Shown here: one piece after another, positions 1 to 5,740 of the stretch | Layout: the number at the start of each line of letters is the position of its first letter | Numbering within the stretch: position 1 is the first letter of the stretch | Assembly: GCA_964595035.1 (NCBI GenBank) | Contig: CAZQNW010000043.1 | Coordinates: 1-7,332 of the forward strand | Reading direction: 5' to 3' | From: JAKASV01 sp964595035 | GTDB taxonomy: Bacteria > Babelota > Babeliae > Babelales > Vermiphilaceae | Length of the DNA: 7,332 nucleotides | The notes under the pieces: model-generated | Databases searched by the model: none | The model's input: only the letters and a program-made list of their open reading frames with translations | What the model was told of the DNA's origin: nothing | Made by a program: the position numbers and the translations under genes

Positions 1-1
1 C

Positions 2-313
2 GTATTGTCACTTCCAAAGGAAAATATCACCCCATCTCAAGTAACATACAGGGTTCAACGTCTTTTGAGCGAATGGAATCCTGATTTATATCCGGAACAA
101 AGAGAACTTGTTGATAGTATAAGAGGTTACGTTAAATGGGCATATAGCACCCTTCTTATGCAACAGCTACTTGAGGGACGAATTATTGTATCTCAATTAA
201 GTAATCAAGAGATTGATGCACTTGTGCAAAGCATTCCTGATATTCCCGGTTCAGCGACCATGAGTAATCGAGATAAATTGACGGGTTATATTCAAGAGCA
301 TCGATCTAAGTAA
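2..313 (+). CDS. C-terminal part of an unrecognised protein (5' end outside window)
   Basis: This reading frame is open from the left edge (first complete codon at 2) to the TAA at 311-313 and gives 103 residues. A TTG at 5-7 could be read as a start, but no ribosome binding site can be seen in the few bases before it, and the frame is still open at the edge. I therefore treat it as the tail of a longer gene. The visible part is polar and probably mostly helical, with a central segment rich in Leu, Met and aromatics (around GYVKWAYSTLLMQQLLEG) and a basic end (EHRSK). No catalytic motif, membrane span or known domain is apparent, and I assign no function. A strong hairpin follows 18 bp after the stop, and the next gene starts 118 bp downstream, so this gene is probably transcribed separately from the pair that follows. 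Confidence 0.6.
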   Translation, partial: VLSLPKENITPSQVTYRVQRLLSEWNPDLYPEQRELVDSIRGYVKWAYSTLLMQQLLEGRIIVSQLSNQEIDALVQSIPDIPGSATMSNRDKLTGYIQEHRSK

Positions 314-330
314 TAGTAGTTTTTGAATGA

Positions 331-373
331 GCGCACTATGAAAAATATAGTGGCAGTATTTTTTATAGTGCGT
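331..373 (+). terminator. Long hairpin after the first gene, probable terminator
   Basis: Bases 332-347 pair with 357-372: eight GC-containing pairs (CGCACTAT with ATAGTGCG), one G-T wobble, then an A5/T5 run and two more pairs. The loop is nine bases (348-356). A further G-T pair is possible at 331/373. It sits 18 bp after the stop at 313, where a terminator is expected. The T-run lies inside the 3' arm and no U tract follows the stem, so it is not a textbook Rho-independent terminator. It could instead act as an mRNA 3' stabiliser. Confidence 0.5.
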
Positions 374-392
374 TAAACTATCAATAGTTTAA
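373..392. repeat. 8-bp perfect inverted repeat with a 4-base loop
   Basis: TTAAACTA (373-380) and TAGTTTAA (385-392) are exact reverse complements around TCAA (381-384). The element begins where the preceding long hairpin ends. It lies 40 bp upstream of the next start codon and next to a -10-like TATTAT at 394-399. It could be a repressor operator for the downstream pair or a second weak hairpin. No convincing -35 element is visible. Confidence 0.45.
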
Positions 393-431
393 GTATTATT
401 CGCTCTTCTTTTACATACGGAAATTTTATTT

Positions 432-1442
432 ATGCATCATGTGCTAGGTTGCCTGCTATTCAGGGTTTTTGTTTTGTTTTCAATTTTTTGTGTATATCCT
501 AGTAAAGCTTTTTTTGAAAGGCTTACTATTTGGAAGATGCCCAATGGGCAACTCATATATGGATTTGGTGATTTACATGGATTGCAACCAGGATACGAAG
601 AAGTTGCGTATATGAGGCATGAAGCGCATAGAAGTTTATTTTTGAGTGCTTTAGGTCGTTTGACCTGTAAGCCTGAAGATGTTCTTGTTATTGCTGAGGA
701 TGTATTTTGTTATCGGGGTAATCATGCAACTGTGAAAACGTTGATTGAATTTAGGAAGTCTCTGGGGTGGGGTAGTGAGTATAGAGAGCCTCCAATAGTT
801 GATATTATTCAAGAATTAGATGCAAAAAGATTTCCAGTAATTAATGCTGAATGTAGAATTGTTAAACTATTTGGATTATCTGAACCAATTCGTAAAATTG
901 TTGAAGAAGCCTGTCAACAAACATTGCTACCAATTACTGCCCAACATGTTGTTCAAGAATATGATGAAGCTGTACAAGAGCTGCAGCAGTATCATGAACC
1001 TATGTTGCAAGATTATTATAGAAGTGCTTTGCATTCTACAGATGAATTTGATGTAAGAGACCTTGAGCCTTTGCGCCATGAACAAGGCGATATTCTAAGA
1101 TATATTGATACACATATTCCTGAGCAAAGTAGGACTGATTGGAAAAATAAATTTCTCCTGTTCGATTGTCCTTTGGTAGATGCTCGTATTGTACACCATA
1201 TTGTGAATAATAGCCTTAAGAGAAAGATTATAGTTCTTGCTGGTACAGCCCATATTTATCGTATGGGTAAGATTTTAGAATCAGTGCTTTCATGTAGACG
1301 AATCGCACATATAGGATCTGATGAGCCATGTGAATATGCAAGTTCGAAAACTTACTCAAGCAACGGTTGTCTTGAAGAGCCTGATTTTAAGATCCTTGAA
1401 GCGGATGATCCTGTGGCTGTGGCAGGTTGTTCTTATTCATAG
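432..1442 (+). CDS. Exported TraB/Tiki-like (EreA/ChaN-fold) protein, copy 1
   Basis: This 336-residue protein begins with a hydrophobic signal sequence (residues 4-23) and a plausible signal peptidase site after SKA (26). The mature part carries the landmarks of the TraB/PrgY/GumN/Tiki superfamily. The first GxxH motif is at residues 46-49 (GDLH) on a predicted strand, followed by an acidic pair E89/D90 (VIAED). E140 and R142 (NAECR) are next, then D250-x-R252 (CPLVDAR), and a second GxxH at 271-274 (GTAH) on the strand IIVLAG. Some members of this superfamily, such as animal Tiki, are metal-dependent proteases, while others have no settled activity; substrate and reaction are unknown here. 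The length fits GumN-type members. Start ATG 432 has a weak ACGGAAA site at 417-423. The next gene, 17 bp downstream, is a paralogue and shares near-identical stretches with it. The C-terminus ends in a conserved DDPVAVAGCSYS. Superfamily assignment rests on motifs read by eye. Confidence 0.6.
   Translation: MHHVLGCLLFRVFVLFSIFCVYPSKAFFERLTIWKMPNGQLIYGFGDLHGLQPGYEEVAYMRHEAHRSLFLSALGRLTCKPEDVLVIAEDVFCYRGNHATVKTLIEFRKSLGWGSEYREPPIVDIIQELDAKRFPVINAECRIVKLFGLSEPIRKIVEEACQQTLLPITAQHVVQEYDEAVQELQQYHEPMLQDYYRSALHSTDEFDVRDLEPLRHEQGDILRYIDTHIPEQSRTDWKNKFLLFDCPLVDARIVHHIVNNSLKRKIIVLAGTAHIYRMGKILESVLSCRRIAHIGSDEPCEYASSKTYSSNGCLEEPDFKILEADDPVAVAGCSYS
949..1032 (+). repeat. 84-bp near-identical segment shared by the two TraB/Tiki-like genes (copy 1)
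   Basis: Bases 949-1032 match 1986-2069 with three differences: two adjacent ones at 994-995 and one at 1022. The first 45 bases (949-993) are exact. The segment encodes VQEYDEAVQELQQY and the following EPMLQDYYRSAL. Flanking DNA is far less similar, so the block stands out as a homology island. Confidence 0.85.
1404..1441 (+). repeat. 38-bp exact 3'-end repeat of the paralogue pair (copy 1)
   Basis: Bases 1404-1441 are identical to 2435-2472. They encode the C-terminal DDPVAVAGCSYS and the first two bases of the stop codon (TAG in copy 1, TAA in copy 2). No synonymous change is present. Confidence 0.9.
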
Positions 1443-1443
1443 T

Positions 1444-1450
1444 GTAAGGA
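1444..1450 (+). promoter_or_regulatory. Ribosome binding site fixing the start of TraB/Tiki-like copy 2
   Basis: GTAAGGA immediately follows the stop codon of copy 1. It leaves 9 bases to the ATG at 1460 but only 3 to the in-frame TTG at 1454, so the ATG is the better start. Confidence 0.6.
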
Positions 1451-1459
1451 ATTTTGTGT

Positions 1460-2473
1460 ATGCAGTCTGTATTCAAGTATCTATTATTAAGGTTTTGCAT
1501 CGTACTTTCTCTTTTTTATATTTGTCCTTGTAGTCCATTTTTTGAAAGTCTTACTGTTTGGAAGATGCCGAGTGGGCAACTTATATATGGATTGGGTGAT
1601 GTACATACAATTCTTAAAGAGGAATATGCTGAAGTTGCTTCCTTAACGAATAGTCAGCATCGATATTTTATTTTAGATGTTTTAGACGCTATTGAGAAAT
1701 CTGAGAGACGAGAAGAAACCGTGGCAATTGTTGAAGATGCTTGGGATTATTGTGGCGGTCATCGCGGAGTCTGCGCGGCGATTGAGTTGTATGAGGTGAT
1801 TAAACTCTATAGCGATTATAAGGATACCCCTTTATTCAATCTCATCAGAGAAATAAATAAAAGACGTATTGCATCGTTAAATGTAGAACATAGACATACA
1901 AAAATTTGGGGTCTTACGAGAAATGTTCGTACTCTGGTTGCACAGTGTAGCGAACAACCGGTTCCACCAATTTCTGCTGGAGATATTGTTCAAGAATATG
2001 ATGAAGCTGTACAAGAGCTGCAGCAGTATCCAGAACCTATGTTGCAAGATTATTATAGGAGTGCTTTGCGTCCAATAGATGGATTTGATCTGAGAGATCT
2101 TGAGCCTATGCGCCGCCAACAAGATGATATTTTGGACTATGTTAGCAAGCATGTTCCTGAACAAAGTAGGGCTGATTGGGAAGATAAACTTTTGAGTTTC
2201 GATTGTCCTTTAGTTGATGCTCGCATTATACATGATATTGTTAACAGTCTTAAAAAGAAAATCATAGTTCTTGCCGGTGCAGCCCATGTTTACTACATGG
2301 GAAAAATTTTAGAATCGGTGCTTTCATGTCGTCGAATTATGCATATAGGCAATAGTGATCACCATGAATATGATCAATCAAGAGCTGTAAGAATCTCTTA
2401 TCTTGAACAACGTGATTTTGAAATTCTTCATGCCGATGATCCTGTGGCTGTGGCAGGTTGTTCTTATTCATAA
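1460..2473 (+). CDS. Exported TraB/Tiki-like (EreA/ChaN-fold) protein, copy 2
   Basis: This is a tandem paralogue of the preceding gene: 337 residues from ATG 1460, with an in-frame TTG at 1454 that is less likely. A hydrophobic signal segment (about residues 5-25) precedes a body aligning with copy 1 throughout. It shares the block TVWKMPSGQLIYGLGDVH with the first GxxH (46-49), E92/D93, NVEHR (E143, R145), CPLVDAR (D253, R255) and the second GxxH (273-276, GAAH). All candidate active-site positions are kept in both copies, which argues that both are functional. The N-terminal half has diverged clearly, while residues from about 176 onward are much more alike. The last 38 coding bases are identical to those of copy 1. 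With 17 bp between the genes, they are probably co-transcribed. The gene ends 13 bp from the end of a convergent gene, with no room for a separate terminator. Confidence 0.6.
   Translation: MQSVFKYLLLRFCIVLSLFYICPCSPFFESLTVWKMPSGQLIYGLGDVHTILKEEYAEVASLTNSQHRYFILDVLDAIEKSERREETVAIVEDAWDYCGGHRGVCAAIELYEVIKLYSDYKDTPLFNLIREINKRRIASLNVEHRHTKIWGLTRNVRTLVAQCSEQPVPPISAGDIVQEYDEAVQELQQYPEPMLQDYYRSALRPIDGFDLRDLEPMRRQQDDILDYVSKHVPEQSRADWEDKLLSFDCPLVDARIIHDIVNSLKKKIIVLAGAAHVYYMGKILESVLSCRRIMHIGNSDHHEYDQSRAVRISYLEQRDFEILHADDPVAVAGCSYS
1986..2069 (+). repeat. 84-bp near-identical segment shared by the two TraB/Tiki-like genes (copy 2)
   Basis: This is the partner of 949-1032, at an offset of 1037 bp. It lies at the corresponding codons of the second paralogue. 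Confidence 0.85.
2435..2472 (+). repeat. 38-bp exact 3'-end repeat of the paralogue pair (copy 2)
   Basis: This is the partner of 1404-1441, at an offset of 1031 bp. It reaches into the stop codon of the second paralogue. Confidence 0.9.
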
Positions 2474-2486
2474 TTCTTCGAAGTAG

Positions 2487-4922
2487 TTATTGTTGTGTGT
2501 GTTGTACTCTATGGAGTAATTGAAACAAAAGATCTTCGCGAATTGTCGCATCACTGATATCAGGGATGTTTCGTTCAACCCATGTATACATGGCAGTGTA
2601 AAGTTCTTTCCAAGCAATTGATTGAGGTGAGTGGGATACAATGTACTTTATGAGGGAAACTTTTGATTCTATCTGATGGATCGATTGTAACGTACGTTCA
2701 ATAGTTGCTATGATGCATGTTTGTTGATGTTTATTTTGTGCGGTATGTTTATCGGATAGTTCAATCAATTCTTTGACAACAGCTATCTTCTTGGGTTCGT
2801 TTTGTAGTGTCGGAAGCTTTTCCTTAATCCAGTCACATAGTATTGTATAAAGTTCATTGTCTGTATCATGTTGCTCAAATAATTGTGGTACTGTCTTGTC
2901 TAGAATACGTGTTATTGCATCTTCCGCATGAATTGATGGCAGTGTTTTTTGTGTAATATGTGTTAATAATTGTTTACTATGTTTATTGGTCGGATAGATG
3001 CGCGTTGTATATTGAGCAAGAATCTGATTGAATATCGCTGCTTTATGAGTATTATCGAGTACATGATCAAGTTTATCAATTGTCCATGTATATAAAATTT
3101 TTAATAATTGCTGAGGTTCTTTGCTTTCAGGGGCAGTCGTAATGAGTGATTCGATAATATTGTAGCAAGCGTCTTTATCATGTATTGTTTCCAGTATGTC
3201 TTGTGTACATTGAGTGATATCGTCAGAAAATGCTGCATCAAAGTTTTTGTGTATGATAAGTTTTGCTATATGTGCAATACACAGTGCTTTGAGTGTATCG
3301 TTTTTAAGTGATTGTAGTGTGCTTATTATATATGCACGTGTATTAAAATCTTTATGCCATACGAAATCTTTTTTATCAGCTTGCATATAATCAAGCAATG
3401 TGCATGCTATCGCTGCTTTTGTGTCTTGTATATGAACGTTCTTGATAATGTGGAAAAGCAACTTTGGTAGGTGAATGTTTTCGGTATATTGAGTTGGATG
3501 CATTGATGCGTGCATAAGTATATCAAATGCCTTCCTTTGTATGTCGTAGGTTGTCGGTAAGCTTTGATAAAGTTGTATTAATAGATGAATATAATGATCG
3601 ATCATACTTGCCGTATTGATACATCCATGACTTATATCATGTATAAGAGTCAAGCGATTATGCGGGTCATCAAGTGATTGCATCATGCATCTGCAATAGA
3701 TAATTGTAGGATGCAGCATGTTGATAGATTGCCAATCTGGTGCATACAAAGCAACAAGATAAGGCAACATGAAATTCTTTGTAGAAGCATTATCTTGTTG
3801 TTGCAAGGCACGCAGAAAACTGTTGAAATAGGTAGCCATGTAGGCGCAAGAGGAAGGTTCATTTTGATTCTGTTGGTTGTGCGTGCAGATATGATGCATA
3901 TACACGATATCCTCTATAGGAAGAGTTAACACAGTATCTTCAGAGACTGCCTGTAATTGTTTAATATCTTTATCTGTGTAAGATACATTTTTGGTGTCTG
4001 TGCATATTTTTGGTGAACAGCCAATTGTTTTTGCGTATGCTTGTAGAGCATCAAAAAGCTCTTCTTTGTTGTGTGCCTTATGCCACAAAAATGCTAGTAA
4101 TAGGTTTATAGTGTTATGTTGTGGATAGAGAATTCCTTCTTCTTTGAGAGATCCTACTAATCCATGTACAAATGCGCTCATAGAGTCTTTGAATAGCGGG
4201 TTTTCAATTACTGTGCTTTTTGATTCAAGGTCTAATAGAGACCGATTCCTTGCTATTTTTTTGTGTAATTTTTTTAATGAAGATACTATGCTTTTTTGAT
4301 GATTGTTATTCAGTTTATTAACTACAAGATTTTCACGTTCATTGTTCCAAATTTGTGCAAGCGATTTTATTGATTCACGCAGTTCTTTACGTTCTTCTTT
4401 AGTACAAGAATTAAGAAGTTCATCTTCAAGTGTAAGATAGTGTGCATTGTCTTGAGCAATCGTCTGTTTAAGATTATGTATAATTTCATCTTTGATTTCA
4501 CGAAAGCTACATGTTGTTATCTGTTTCAACACACTTTTTACTTGGTGAATTAATTGTACATCATCAATGCTATTATGTTGTCGAAGATGTACCATGCCAA
4601 GTATCTGCCCGATATGTGATGCTTTAAGGTAATGTCCAATTATCATGGCACTCATTGGTATTGTGCCACTGCTGCATAGTTTTGAACCAAAGAGCTGATG
4701 AAGCATAATTACTGATTCAGAATCTGTATATCCTAGGCAAGATAAATTTTTGGCATAGGTATAACATAATGCTCCAAACACAGGTGAAACTTCCGTATAT
4801 TCTTGTGGAATACATGAAGAAATGTTTTTGAGTTCTGTTAGAGCAATTGTACTGTGAGTTGCATGGAACATAAAAAGAGCAGAAAAAGATACTATACAAA
4901 ATACCTTTTTTGAAACATACAT
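2487..4922 (-). CDS. Large exported helical-repeat protein of unknown function
   Basis: This gene encodes 811 residues from the ATG at 4922. A longer in-frame start exists at 5015, but the internal ATG has a strong AGGAGAG site (4928-4934) and opens directly into a signal peptide. That signal has the basic MYVSKK, a hydrophobic core at about 7-19 and likely cleavage after TIA (27). The rest is predicted almost wholly helical, with charged, possibly coiled-coil helices around residues 160-240. The C-terminal 208 residues read as five tandem units of about 39-45 residues (about 604-648, 649-689, 690-732, 733-772, 773-811). A typical unit is ELYT-x-x-x-x-W, then a basic residue and a LP/IP-type turn, then a second hydrophobic helix. 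This is an alpha-solenoid pattern like HEAT/ARM or TPR repeats, and less regular units continue upstream to about residue 450. No catalytic motif is seen. A protein-binding scaffold is the natural inference; the family is not recognised. Confidence 0.75.
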   Translation of the reverse strand: MYVSKKVFCIVSFSALFMFHATHSTIALTELKNISSCIPQEYTEVSPVFGALCYTYAKNLSCLGYTDSESVIMLHQLFGSKLCSSGTIPMSAMIIGHYLKASHIGQILGMVHLRQHNSIDDVQLIHQVKSVLKQITTCSFREIKDEIIHNLKQTIAQDNAHYLTLEDELLNSCTKEERKELRESIKSLAQIWNNERENLVVNKLNNNHQKSIVSSLKKLHKKIARNRSLLDLESKSTVIENPLFKDSMSAFVHGLVGSLKEEGILYPQHNTINLLLAFLWHKAHNKEELFDALQAYAKTIGCSPKICTDTKNVSYTDKDIKQLQAVSEDTVLTLPIEDIVYMHHICTHNQQNQNEPSSCAYMATYFNSFLRALQQQDNASTKNFMLPYLVALYAPDWQSINMLHPTIIYCRCMMQSLDDPHNRLTLIHDISHGCINTASMIDHYIHLLIQLYQSLPTTYDIQRKAFDILMHASMHPTQYTENIHLPKLLFHIIKNVHIQDTKAAIACTLLDYMQADKKDFVWHKDFNTRAYIISTLQSLKNDTLKALCIAHIAKLIIHKNFDAAFSDDITQCTQDILETIHDKDACYNIIESLITTAPESKEPQQLLKILYTWTIDKLDHVLDNTHKAAIFNQILAQYTTRIYPTNKHSKQLLTHITQKTLPSIHAEDAITRILDKTVPQLFEQHDTDNELYTILCDWIKEKLPTLQNEPKKIAVVKELIELSDKHTAQNKHQQTCIIATIERTLQSIHQIESKVSLIKYIVSHSPQSIAWKELYTAMYTWVERNIPDISDATIREDLLFQLLHRVQHTQQ

Positions 4923-4927
4923 TACCA

Positions 4928-4934
4928 CTCTCCT
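4928..4934 (-). promoter_or_regulatory. Ribosome binding site fixing the start of the 811-residue protein
   Basis: On the minus strand this reads AGGAGAG, with about 5-7 bases before the ATG at 4922. It is preceded by an A-run. It favours 4922 over the upstream in-frame start at 5015. Confidence 0.8.
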
Positions 4935-4945
4935 TTTTTTGTAGT

Positions 4946-4983
4946 TGGTATTAATAATTTTTACATATCTACTATTAATACCA
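4946..4983 (-). repeat. 11-bp inverted repeat in the leader of the 811-residue gene
   Basis: TGGTATTAATA (4946-4956) and TATTAATACCA (4973-4983) are perfect reverse complements separated by 16 bp. Each arm contains the palindrome TATTAATA, so the two sites also form a direct repeat with 24-bp spacing. The element lies just upstream of the ribosome binding site. It could be a two-site operator, or a leader hairpin with a 16-base loop in the mRNA. I cannot tell which from sequence alone. Confidence 0.55.
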
Positions 4984-4995
4984 TAGTATGTTATA

Positions 4996-5011
4996 TGCAA
5001 GGATCCTTGCA
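4996..5011. repeat. 16-bp perfect palindrome between the two minus-strand genes
   Basis: TGCAAGGATCCTTGCA is fully self-complementary. It lies 18 bp after the stop of the upstream minus-strand gene. No U tract follows it on the minus strand, so it is a poor terminator. A weak promoter could overlap it on the minus strand: TTGCAA at 5012-5007, 18 bp, TACTAT at 4988-4983. In that case the palindrome would sit over the -35 and spacer, as an operator does. Confidence 0.45.
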
Positions 5012-5029
5012 ACAAAAGCCTATCAAAAA

Positions 5030-5524
5030 TTAATTGTTGGCCCTTGAAATGTTAGCCGGTGTTTTTGTTTTTTCTTGTGGATGATGGACACTAGGCTGAA
5101 CAATTGAATGAAAATTAAGGGTTTGTAAAGTGCCACTATCGATGTAAGGAGCAACTAATGCTGATACGAATGGAAGGTCTTCAAGTGCACGTTGGACAAT
5201 TTTAAGGCCGCGGACATTTTTTTTACACATGCGCTCTGAATGTTTTCGTAATTCTTTGAGCCACAATTCTTTTTCTGCTGGATTGTTATCAAGTCTGCCA
5301 AATAGGCGAATGAGTAGGGTGTTATAATCAATGCAAAAGCTCTTTTCTGGATGTGTGAGATTAGCTTGCTGAACTCTCCCTTCGATATAAGCAAAAAATG
5401 CTTCTCGGTTTTCGGATTCAGATGGTGAACGATCGATTACGACCGTCTCAAGTGGTGCTTGTGCATTGATTTGTACACTGCAAAGTAAAAAAAATGAAAA
5501 AATAGAACCGATGTGTTTGAACAT
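5030..5524 (-). CDS. Small exported protein of unknown family
   Basis: This gene encodes 164 residues from the ATG at 5524. An upstream in-frame ATG at 5587 would add 21 polar residues before the signal peptide and would overlap the proposed promoter, whereas 5524 has a GAGGGGC ribosome binding site (5527-5533). The signal peptide is clear: FKH, a hydrophobic core (residues 5-18), and a signal peptidase I site after AQA (21-23). The mature part is about 141 residues. It has an acidic Ser/Glu-rich start (SPSESENRE), predicted helices with alternating hydrophobics (FFAYIEGRVQQ, ELWLKELRKHSERM), two cysteines (C64, C100) that could form a disulfide, and a polar, probably disordered tail (HHPQEKTKTPANISRANN). 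I do not recognise the family and assign no function. It is the first gene of a possible two-gene minus-strand unit; the 811-residue gene starts 107 bp after its stop. Confidence 0.7.
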   Translation of the reverse strand: MFKHIGSIFSFFLLCSVQINAQAPLETVVIDRSPSESENREAFFAYIEGRVQQANLTHPEKSFCIDYNTLLIRLFGRLDNNPAEKELWLKELRKHSERMCKKNVRGLKIVQRALEDLPFVSALVAPYIDSGTLQTLNFHSIVQPSVHHPQEKTKTPANISRANN

Positions 5525-5526
5525 AT

Positions 5527-5533
5527 GCCCCTC
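5527..5533 (-). promoter_or_regulatory. Ribosome binding site of the small exported protein
   Basis: On the minus strand this reads GAGGGGC, with GAGG 5 bases before the ATG at 5524. It supports that start over the in-frame ATG at 5587. Confidence 0.7.
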
Positions 5534-5575
5534 AATAATGTTATGGGTTTTTAAACGATTCAACGAATAAGTAAA

Positions 5576-5604
5576 ATGATACATCAATTGTTTTCAAACT
5601 TCAA
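5576..5604 (-). promoter_or_regulatory. Candidate sigma-70-type promoter for the minus-strand unit
   Basis: On the minus strand, TTGAAG (5604-5599), a 17-bp spacer, and TATCAT (5581-5576) match the -35/-10 consensus at 4 of 6 and 5 of 6 positions. Transcription would start near 5569 and give a leader of about 45 bases to the ATG at 5524. Confidence 0.5.
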
Positions 5605-5665
5605 TGTTTGCTTGTTATAATGTTGCAGTCTTTATCATACGTGTTGTGATTTTTGCAACTTATAA

Positions 5666-5694
5666 TTGACAAAGTATTTTATCTATTTTATTCC
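5666..5694 (+). promoter_or_regulatory. Candidate sigma-70-type promoter for the GT6 pair
   Basis: TTGACA (5666-5671) is a perfect -35 box. A 17-bp spacer leads to TATTCC (5689-5694), a poor -10. The predicted start near 5701 gives a leader of about 40 bases. A second possible promoter on this strand, TTCAAA (5593-5598), 17 bp, TATAAT (5616-5621), has the better -10 box. The 216-bp gap 5525-5740 is thus a divergent regulatory region with no other gene seen in it. Confidence 0.45.
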
Positions 5695-5729
5695 TAAGTC
5701 CAACATATGCATGTTGTTCTTGAAAATCT

Positions 5730-5735
5730 AAGGAG
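5730..5735 (+). promoter_or_regulatory. Ribosome binding site of the first GT6 gene
   Basis: AAGGAG lies 5 bases before the ATG at 5741. It is the strongest Shine-Dalgarno match of the plus-strand genes. Confidence 0.8.
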
Positions 5736-5740
5736 ATGTT

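Noticed and set aside
567..725. GDLHG (residues 46-50) and GNH (96-98) in TraB/Tiki-like copy 1 look like metallophosphatase signatures.
   Set aside because: The middle GDxxDRG motif is missing, and copy 2 has GDVHT and GGH at these places. The twin GxxH pattern conserved in both copies fits the TraB/Tiki reading better.
844..1533. Short open frames overlapping the TraB/Tiki-like genes on the same strand (844-1056, 1321-1533).
   Set aside because: They lie in another frame inside clearly coding, motif-bearing genes and have no ribosome binding site or domain.
3678..3929. Plus-strand open frame inside the 811-residue gene.
   Set aside because: It is antisense to a long repeat-bearing coding frame and shows no recognisable protein features.
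4923..5015. Longer start at 5015 for the 811-residue protein.
   Set aside because: It would put 31 polar residues before a clear signal peptide and run through the dyads; the ATG at 4922 has a strong ribosome binding site.
5525..5587. Longer start at 5587 for the small exported protein.
   Set aside because: The added residues would bury the signal peptide, and the start would overlap the proposed promoter; 5524 has a good ribosome binding site.
5621..5659. GTTGCA / TGCAAC inverted repeat in the divergent promoter region.
   Set aside because: Only 6 bp arms 26 bp apart in AT-rich DNA; easily expected by chance.
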